From an uncultured Marvinbryantia sp. (GTDB lineage Bacteria; Bacillota; Clostridia; Lachnospirales; Lachnospiraceae): a DNA stretch of 30,436 bases. The translations under genes were made by a program, and so were the position numbers. The notes under the pieces were generated by a model. It saw only the letters and a list, made by a program, of their open reading frames with translations. It was not told the origin of the DNA and did not search any database. Within the stretch, counting starts at the first letter, position 1, and each line of letters opens with the position of its first letter. Shown in pieces: positions 24,960 to 30,436 of the stretch. Location of the stretch: the NCBI GenBank assembly GCA_934408725.1, contig CAKRVB010000033.1:1-30436 (forward strand). The letters are read 5' to 3'.

Positions 24960-27182
24960 TCAGTTTTCCAGATCAAACTGTATCTGTACCGTTCGGTATC
25001 CTTCATTCATTTCGATGTACTTTTCCAGTTTGTTCTTTATTCCGGTCAGTATCTGCAAGTCTTCTCCCTTCATATAGATCACCTTGCGGTACTCATCCTG
25101 TATTTTCCCGATGCTTTCCGTAGTTGGTCCCAGGACACGTATCCTGGCACTTTCCGGCATACGCTGTATCATTTTAACCAGATAATCCATAGCTGTCTGC
25201 AGATGAGCTTCGTCCTTTCCGGTTCCATGCAGGGACATCATATACACAGCAGGTGGATAACCTGCCAGCAGACGATAGCTCATTTCTTCTTCATAGAATC
25301 CGCAATAATCCTGCCTGGATGCAGCTGTAATACAATAATGTTCCGGATCATAACTTTGTATGATGACATTTCCACTTTTTTCTCCACGTCCGGCTCTGCC
25401 GGCAGCCTGTGTCAGCAACTGAAATGTCCGTTCCCCTGCTTTATAATCCTGTGCATACAGAGAAAGATCTGCCGCCAGAATTCCTACTAATGTGACATTC
25501 GGGAAATCATGTCCCTTTACAATCATCTGTGTTCCAATTAAAATATCTGCCTCCTGATTCTGGAATGCAGACAGAATTTTCTCATGTCCATCTTTTTCTC
25601 TGGTGGTATCCATGTCCATACGCAGTACTCCTGCTTCCGGGAACATTTTTTTCACCACCTGTTCCACTTGCTGTGTCCCTGTCCCAAAAGTGCTGATAAA
25701 AGTAGAGCTGCATTTTGGGCACACAACAGGTTTTTTCGTCTCGTATCCACAATAATGGCAGATCATCCTCCCATGATTGTGGACAGACAGAGAGACATCG
25801 CAATGTGGGCACATCACTACATGACCGCAGGATCTGCAGGATAAAAATCCGGCGTATCCTCTGCGGTTCAGGAACAGCATCATCTGCTCTTTTGCCTGTA
25901 GTTTCTCTGTCATGGCCTCTTTCAGGCTCTGACTGATCACACTTCGGTTCCCGTTTCGCAGTTCTTCCCGCATATCCACGATTTTCACATCAGGAAGTGC
26001 ATTTCCTCTGGCGCGCTTCATCATCGTATATAATGCATATTCTCCCTTTTCAGCCCGATAATATGCTTCCAGCGATGGGGTTGCGGAGCCAAGTACTACT
26101 TTCGCCCCTTCTAGCTTTGCACGCTCAATAGCCGTTTCTCTTGCATGATAACGGGGTGTTGTCTCGCTTTTATAAGATGGCTCATGCTCCTCATCTATGA
26201 TGATCAGCCCCAGTCTGGAAAATGGAGTAAACAGAGCAGATCTTGGACCAATCATAATATCAATATCCCCATTTTTTGCCCGCTGAAACTGGTCGTATTT
26301 TTCTCCTGCTGACAATCTGGAATGAATGATCGAGATTCGTTCACCAAATCTGCGATAAAACCGCATAACCGTCTGATATGTCAGGGAAATCTCTGGAATC
26401 AGCACTATGGCCTGCCTCTGCTGCGCCACTGTACGGGCAATCAGCTCCATATACACTTCGGTTTTTCCACTTCCTGTTACCCCGTGAAGCAGAGAAGTTC
26501 TGTGCACTTTGTCATTCCAGATGCCATCTACGACCTTTCTCTGTTCTTCGTTCAGGGCAATATTATATGCTCCCTGATGCTTCTGGTGCAATGGATTGCG
26601 ATAGACCAGCACAGATTCTGTTTTTAAAATTCCCTGTTCCGCCATGGTACGAATGACTGCAGCAGACAGATTCAATTTTCCCACAGCCAGTTCATAGGGA
26701 ATCTCCTTTTCTTCCATCAGTGCTTCCAGCAGACGATATCTGGCTTTTTGATTCTTTCTTTTATAGAATCGAAGTTTTTCTTCCGCTTCCGCATCAGCCA
26801 GCAGCAAGATCAACGTTTTTTTCTCTTTTTGTCTGATCTTCTTTTTTATGGGAATAACAGTCTTCAATGCCTGAATCATGGTAGATCCATACGTATTTCT
26901 CATCCACGCTGCCAGAGCAATCAGCCGATCCTCGCCGGTCGTCTGATCGGTTCCCACCAGAATCTCCTGAACAGGCTTCACTTTACTTATCTGGTACTGT
27001 GTAGTACCCGTCAATTCTACCACATATCCTTTGGTCAAACGATTCCCTTTTCCAAAGGGTACCTGTACCACATCCCCTACATGAATCAGATTCTGCATGG
27101 TCTCCGGAACCAGATAACTAAATGTTCGATCCAGTTTTTCCTGAGAAATATCCACAATAATATTGGCATACAACTGTCCCAT
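24960..27182 (-). CDS. priA: Primosomal replication restart helicase PriA
   Basis: Superfamily 2 DNA helicase that reloads the replisome at stalled forks. The 740 residues contain an N-terminal DNA-binding region (1-105), the Walker A motif GVTGSGKT (234-241), DEEH (330-333), a zinc-binding insertion with eight cysteines in four CxxC pairs (449/452, 458/461, 475/478, 488/491), and late helicase motifs GTQMIVKGHDFPNV and TQAAGRAGRG. GGAGG lies 4 bases before the ATG. Placed between murE and def; priA-def-fmt is a conserved order in Firmicutes. Length is normal and all motifs are intact. Confidence 0.98.
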   Translation of the reverse strand: MGQLYANIIVDISQEKLDRTFSYLVPETMQNLIHVGDVVQVPFGKGNRLTKGYVVELTGTTQYQISKVKPVQEILVGTDQTTGEDRLIALAAWMRNTYGSTMIQALKTVIPIKKKIRQKEKKTLILLLADAEAEEKLRFYKRKNQKARYRLLEALMEEKEIPYELAVGKLNLSAAVIRTMAEQGILKTESVLVYRNPLHQKHQGAYNIALNEEQRKVVDGIWNDKVHRTSLLHGVTGSGKTEVYMELIARTVAQQRQAIVLIPEISLTYQTVMRFYRRFGERISIIHSRLSAGEKYDQFQRAKNGDIDIMIGPRSALFTPFSRLGLIIIDEEHEPSYKSETTPRYHARETAIERAKLEGAKVVLGSATPSLEAYYRAEKGEYALYTMMKRARGNALPDVKIVDMREELRNGNRSVISQSLKEAMTEKLQAKEQMMLFLNRRGYAGFLSCRSCGHVVMCPHCDVSLSVHNHGRMICHYCGYETKKPVVCPKCSSTFISTFGTGTQQVEQVVKKMFPEAGVLRMDMDTTREKDGHEKILSAFQNQEADILIGTQMIVKGHDFPNVTLVGILAADLSLYAQDYKAGERTFQLLTQAAGRAGRGEKSGNVIIQSYDPEHYCITAASRQDYCGFYEEEMSYRLLAGYPPAVYMMSLHGTGKDEAHLQTAMDYLVKMIQRMPESARIRVLGPTTESIGKIQDEYRKVIYMKGEDLQILTGIKNKLEKYIEMNEGYRTVQIQFDLEN

Positions 27183-27216
27183 GCATCCTCCTTTTTGCTA
27201 CTGACTGCTCATTTTC

Positions 27217-28695
27217 TTATTTTGTCTCTTTCTTCGCCGCATCTTCTGCCAGAATCTCCTGTATCAGAACCCGCTCATCCATCGGATGTTTTACACCGCA
27301 GATCTCCTGGTAGTCTTCGTGACCTTTTCCGGCCAGTACAATCACATCCCCCGGCTGACCATGGTGGATCGCATAGGCAATAGCCTCTTTTCGGTCTGTA
27401 ATCTTGATATAAGCTCCATCGGTCCTGGAAATCGCAGATTCAATATCTGCCAGAATTGCTTCCGGCTCTTCGTATCTTGGATTATCGGATGTGATAATGG
27501 TAAAATCAGCCAGTTTTCCGGATACTTCTCCCATCTCATATCGTCTGGACCTGGAGCGGTTACCTCCACATCCAAACAGACATACCAGCCTCTTTGGATG
27601 ATATTCCTTTAACGTGGTCAGAAGACTTTCCAGAGCCATAGCGTTGTGTGCATAATCAATCATCAGGGTAAAATCATCAGATACCTTGATCATCTCGATA
27701 CGTCCCTTTACTTTTGCCTGCCCCAATGCTGAAATAATATTTTCGTCTGTAACACCATAATGGTCACATACTGCAATTGCTGCCAGGGAATTGTATACAC
27801 TGAATTTTCCTGGAATATCAATCTCTACTTTAAAATTACGCTTTCCGCTTACCTGATAATCAATTCCAAGGTATCCCGGTGCTGACACCAGCCTGGTATC
27901 GGTTGCACGGAAATCCGCTTTTTCTGAAAACCCATATGTCTCCACCTGGCAGGTATGTCCTTTCAGGATCTCCTCCAAATGTTTGTCATCTGCATTCAAA
28001 ATACCAAGTTTACACTGCTTAAACAAACGTGACTTGCATTCCAGATACTCTTCGAAGCTTGCATGTTCAGCCGGTCCAATATGATCTGGTTCCAGATTTG
28101 TAAAAATACCAATCTCGAATAGGATACCTGCGGTTCTGTGAAGCATCAGTCCCTGGGATGATACTTCCATAACAACGCTGTCACATCCCACTTTTACCAT
28201 CTCTGCAAAATATTCCTGAATTGTTGTGGATTCCGGTGTAGTATTGCAGGCCGGTATCACCTTATCTCCAATAATCGCTTCAATTGTACCGATCAGACCT
28301 ACCTTGTGACCGGCAGCTTCCAAAATAGAACGAATCATATAGGTAGTCGTTGTTTTTCCCTTTGTCCCGGTAATCCCGATCACATGCAGCTTTTCTGCCG
28401 GGTAGTCATACCATGCAGCAGCAACCAGTGCCATAGCATATCTGCTGTCAGTCACCTGTATCACGGTTACCGATTCTGGCACTTCCACCGGTTCCTGAAC
28501 AATAATGGCCGCCGCACCCTTTTCCGCTACATTCAACGCATAGGTATGCCCATCGGATACTGCACCTTTGATACAGAAAAACAGGCTTCCTTCTGTCACT
28601 TTTCTGGAATCATTTACAATTCCGGAAATCTCTTTATCTATCTCACCCTGCAGGCAGGTATATTCCAAACGTTCCAGTAATTTTATTAACTTCAT
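27217..28695 (-). CDS. murE: UDP-MurNAc-tripeptide synthetase MurE (meso-diaminopimelate type)
   Basis: Cytoplasmic Mur ligase that adds the third amino acid to UDP-MurNAc-L-Ala-D-Glu. The 492 residues show the P-loop GTKGKTTTT (about 110-118), Lys221 at the carbamylated-lysine position in LECKSRLF, DYAHNAMALESLL, FGCGGNRSRSRR and DNPR (404-407). DNPR is the hallmark of enzymes that use meso-diaminopimelate rather than lysine, so the peptidoglycan is predicted to be DAP-type. It is the first gene of the priA-def-fmt operon behind a perfect promoter, away from the dcw cluster where it often lies. A GGGGG-type SD precedes the ATG. Confidence 0.97.
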   Translation of the reverse strand: MKLIKLLERLEYTCLQGEIDKEISGIVNDSRKVTEGSLFFCIKGAVSDGHTYALNVAEKGAAAIIVQEPVEVPESVTVIQVTDSRYAMALVAAAWYDYPAEKLHVIGITGTKGKTTTTYMIRSILEAAGHKVGLIGTIEAIIGDKVIPACNTTPESTTIQEYFAEMVKVGCDSVVMEVSSQGLMLHRTAGILFEIGIFTNLEPDHIGPAEHASFEEYLECKSRLFKQCKLGILNADDKHLEEILKGHTCQVETYGFSEKADFRATDTRLVSAPGYLGIDYQVSGKRNFKVEIDIPGKFSVYNSLAAIAVCDHYGVTDENIISALGQAKVKGRIEMIKVSDDFTLMIDYAHNAMALESLLTTLKEYHPKRLVCLFGCGGNRSRSRRYEMGEVSGKLADFTIITSDNPRYEEPEAILADIESAISRTDGAYIKITDRKEAIAYAIHHGQPGDVIVLAGKGHEDYQEICGVKHPMDERVLIQEILAEDAAKKETK

Positions 28696-28739
28696 GCTTT
28701 TCTTCCCCCTTCGATCGCGGTAATTGCATAGATAAATAG

Positions 28740-28768
28740 ATTATAGGGCAATTGAATTAGACTGTCAA
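28740..28768 (-). promoter_or_regulatory. Perfect-consensus sigma-A promoter for the murE-priA operon
   Basis: TTGACA (28768-28763) and TATAAT (28745-28740) are separated by exactly 17 bases on the minus strand. This is the ideal housekeeping promoter. The start would lie near 28733, about 38 bases before murE. The -35 begins only six bases after the rplQ terminator U-run. It would drive a 12-gene operon from murE to thiN. Confidence 0.85.
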
Positions 28769-28774
28769 CAAACG

Positions 28775-28806
28775 AAAAAAAAGCGGCGTGAATCCACACC
28801 GCTTTT
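28775..28806 (-). terminator. Rho-independent terminator of the rpoA-rplQ operon
   Basis: On the minus strand GCGGTGTG and CACGCCGC pair (one G-U), extended by A-U pairs to about 12 bp, with a 4-base loop, followed by eight T (28782-28775). It begins about ten bases after the rplQ stop codon. A standard strong terminator. Confidence 0.92.
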
Positions 28807-28816
28807 CTCACTACTC

Positions 28817-29353
28817 TTATACCAGTTCAAGAAGAACTTCCATTGCTGCATCACCTTTACGAAGACCGATCTTTACGATTCTTGTGTAACCACCATTACG
28901 GTCAGCATATTTTGGTGCATATTCGTTGAAGAGCTTTTCTGTAAGATCGATTTCTTTTGTATTTTTCTTCTTACCAGCTGCTTCTGTTGGAACTTCTTTT
29001 ACAGTATACAGAACTTTTTTCATCTGTCTTCTAGCATGAAGTCTGCTAGGAGAATCTTTCTTGATTTCTTTCTGTACTTCATCGTATACAGTAACTTTCT
29101 TTCCGTCTACAACTTCTTTCACTCTCTTGCCTTCAGCATCTTTGCGAGGTACTTTAGCTGTAACTGTTACTGTTTCGTAGTTATCTTTTTCTCTTACTGC
29201 CAGAGCAATCAGCTTTTCAGCTTCCTTACGGATTTCTTTTGCCTTTGCTTCTGTAGTAACGATTTTACCATGCTGAAGAAGAGCTGTAACCTGACCTCTG
29301 ATCAGAGCTTTTCTCTGTGCTGATGTTCTGCTAAGTTTTCTATAACCTGCCAT
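28817..29353 (-). CDS. rplQ: 50S ribosomal protein L17 with internal insertions
   Basis: Ribosomal protein near the peptide exit tunnel. The start [21 protein letters not shown] and the end [23 protein letters not shown] match L17. The protein has 178 residues, against roughly 115-130 in most bacteria. The extra length is a charged insertion at about 57-102 (Lys/Asp/Glu/Val-rich), before [14 protein letters not shown], and a smaller one at about 116-134. I choose the ATG at 29353, 8 bases after GGAGG; an earlier ATG five codons upstream precedes that SD. Insertions of this kind are, from memory, common in Lachnospiraceae. It follows rpoA, as in most bacteria. Confidence 0.96.
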   Translation of the reverse strand: MAGYRKLSRTSAQRKALIRGQVTALLQHGKIVTTEAKAKEIRKEAEKLIALAVREKDNYETVTVTAKVPRKDAEGKRVKEVVDGKKVTVYDEVQKEIKKDSPSRLHARRQMKKVLYTVKEVPTEAAGKKKNTKEIDLTEKLFNEYAPKYADRNGGYTRIVKIGLRKGDAAMEVLLELV

Positions 29354-29374
29354 TTTATTTTCCTCCATCTTGGA

Positions 29375-29410
29375 GCACGCGGGAACGCTCTTCGGGCTTA
29401 CTCCCCGTGC
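29375..29410 (-). other. Stem-loop in the rpoA-rplQ gap
   Basis: GCACG (29375-29379) pairs with CGTGC (29406-29410), and after one bulged base GGGA (29381-29384) pairs with TCCC (29402-29405). On the minus strand no U-run follows. Immediately downstream, CTCCA and TGGAG can also pair, the latter overlapping the rplQ SD. The element could tune rplQ expression relative to rpoA or protect the mRNA. Structure is seen; role is not. Confidence 0.4.
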
Positions 29411-29427
29411 AACATCATTCTATTGTA

Positions 29428-30387
29428 TTATTCTTCACTTGGATTTAACTGTAATCCCAGTTCTTTCAGTTTTGCCAGTACTTCTTCCAGAGACTTACGA
29501 CCAAGGTTACGAACCTTCATCATATCTTCCGGAGTTCTGTTGCAAAGTTCTTCTACCGTATTGATGCCGGCTCTCTTCAGACAGTTATATGAACGAACAG
29601 ATAATTCCAGCTCATCAATATTCATTTCAAGAACTTTTTCTTTTTCATTGTCTTCTTTTTCAATCATAATCTCCGCATTCTTTGCGCTTTCAGACAGATT
29701 GACAAAGAGGCTCAAATGCTCACTGAGCACTTTTGCAGCAAGGCTGACTGCTTCATCCGGAGCAAGTGTACCATTGGTATATACATCCAGAGTCAGTTTA
29801 TCAAAGTCTGTAGCCTGTGCTACACGGGTATTTTCTACAGTCATATTTACACGTTCAACCGGTGTGTAAATAGAGTCAACTGCGATTACACCAATCGGCA
29901 TATCCGGAGTCTTTCCTTCATCTGCACTGATGTAACCTCTGCCCTTTGTAATTGTGATTTCCATGTACAGCTTGCTGTCAGGACCACCACTGAGCGTTGC
30001 AATTACCTGATCTTTATTCAGGATTTCCAGATCCTGGTCAACCTGAATATCGGCTGCTGTAACCACACCTTCGCCTTCATATTCGATATAAGCGATCTTT
30101 GGTTCATTTGTCTCACTGGTATTCTTGATCGCCAGTGATTTCAGGTTCATGATAATTTCGCTGACATCCTCTTTTACACCTGGAATGGAGCTAAACTCAT
30201 GCAGAACACCTTCGATCTTCACACGGCTGACAGCAGCACCTGGTAAAGATGAAAGCATAATTCTACGAAGTGAATTACCCAATGTAGTACCATAACCTCT
30301 TTCGAGTGGTTCTACAACAAATCTTCCATACTTATGGTCTTCAGAAATCTCAGCAATTTCAATTCTTGGTTTATTAAAATCGAACAC
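29428..30387 (-). CDS. rpoA: DNA-directed RNA polymerase subunit alpha
   Basis: Alpha subunit that scaffolds RNA polymerase assembly and contacts UP elements and activators. The 319 residues have the N-terminal domain (about 1-230, with [29 protein letters not shown]) and, after a charged linker rich in Glu and Lys, the C-terminal domain with two helix-hairpin-helix motifs ([26 protein letters not shown]). The start is a GTG, with AGGAGG about 10 bases upstream. It is the first gene in the window; rpsD or other ribosomal genes are expected just beyond base 30436. No anomalies. Confidence 0.98.
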   Translation of the reverse strand: MFDFNKPRIEIAEISEDHKYGRFVVEPLERGYGTTLGNSLRRIMLSSLPGAAVSRVKIEGVLHEFSSIPGVKEDVSEIIMNLKSLAIKNTSETNEPKIAYIEYEGEGVVTAADIQVDQDLEILNKDQVIATLSGGPDSKLYMEITITKGRGYISADEGKTPDMPIGVIAVDSIYTPVERVNMTVENTRVAQATDFDKLTLDVYTNGTLAPDEAVSLAAKVLSEHLSLFVNLSESAKNAEIMIEKEDNEKEKVLEMNIDELELSVRSYNCLKRAGINTVEELCNRTPEDMMKVRNLGRKSLEEVLAKLKELGLQLNPSEE

Positions 30388-30436
30388 TTCTTGCGCCCCT
30401 CCTTTTGGGTTGTTGTAATTGAGGGTTATAGCCAGG

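Noticed and set aside
26748..27383. Plus-strand open frame of 211 codons spanning the priA-murE junction
   Set aside because: Covers parts of two conserved minus-strand genes and shows no domain; treated as chance.
1..30436. Search for CRISPR arrays, tRNA or rRNA genes, insertion sequences, att sites and phage genes
   Set aside because: No spaced direct repeats with unique spacers, no cloverleaf-like gap, no transposase or integrase frame; gaps are too short for most RNA genes.

Overview
The window is a compact, fully syntenic block of core bacterial genes. All 28 genes I support lie on the minus strand, so transcription runs from high to low coordinates. Spacers are short. I see no tRNA, rRNA, insertion sequence, phage gene, CRISPR array or other mobile DNA. 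The proteins point to a low-to-mid GC member of the Clostridia, most likely Lachnospiraceae. The reasons are a long L17 with lineage-type insertions, an FtsQ and PBP with long acidic tails, a division cluster without ftsA between ftsQ and ftsZ, a Spo0E-like micro-protein, a SpoVD-like PBP, and a DAP-type MurE. The genus cannot be fixed from the sequence alone.

Layout in transcription order. (1) 30387-28817: rpoA and rplQ, the end of the ribosomal-protein/alpha operon, closed by a strong terminator (28775-28806). (2) 28768-15343: a perfect-consensus promoter (TTGACA, 17 bp, TATAAT) starts a long operon: murE, priA, def, fmt, a YugP-type zinc protease, rsmB, rlmN, stp (PP2C), prkC (Ser/Thr kinase), rsgA, rpe, thiN. 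From priA to thiN this is the gene order known in Bacillus subtilis, with the zinc protease added. (3) 15295-12936: ychF, lgt and a 49-aa Spo0E-like gene, with a candidate extended -10 promoter in front and a strong terminator behind. (4) 12916-1: the dcw (division and cell wall) cluster: mraZ, rsmH, ftsL, ftsI-type PBP, spoVD-like PBP, mraY, murD, ftsW, murA, ftsQ and the first part of ftsZ, which runs off the window.

Regulatory DNA sits in the few gaps. The 300-base gap before mraZ (12722-13021) holds the Spo0E-operon terminator, a Spo0A-box-like heptamer, a sigma-A-type promoter, and an array of GTGG repeats at about 10-bp period that looks like the MraZ autoregulatory operator. Within the dcw cluster a terminator-like hairpin lies between the two PBP genes and ends at the spoVD-like start codon. 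Separate good promoters precede mraY and ftsZ, with a weaker candidate before murA. The cluster is therefore probably read as several overlapping transcripts rather than one.

Functionally the window joins lipid II synthesis (murA, murD, murE, mraY), septal polymerisation and crosslinking (ftsW, two class B PBPs, ftsL, ftsQ, ftsZ), the PrkC/Stp signalling pair that in related bacteria responds to muropeptides, and translation initiation and ribosome maturation (fmt, def, rsmB, rsmH, rlmN, rsgA, ychF). I did not find a wholly new system. The points most worth checking are the hairpin at the spoVD-like start, the GTGG array plus 0A-like box before mraZ, the KTA variant of the PBP KTG motif, and the unusual extracellular or juxtamembrane tails of FtsQ, the FtsI-type PBP and PrkC.
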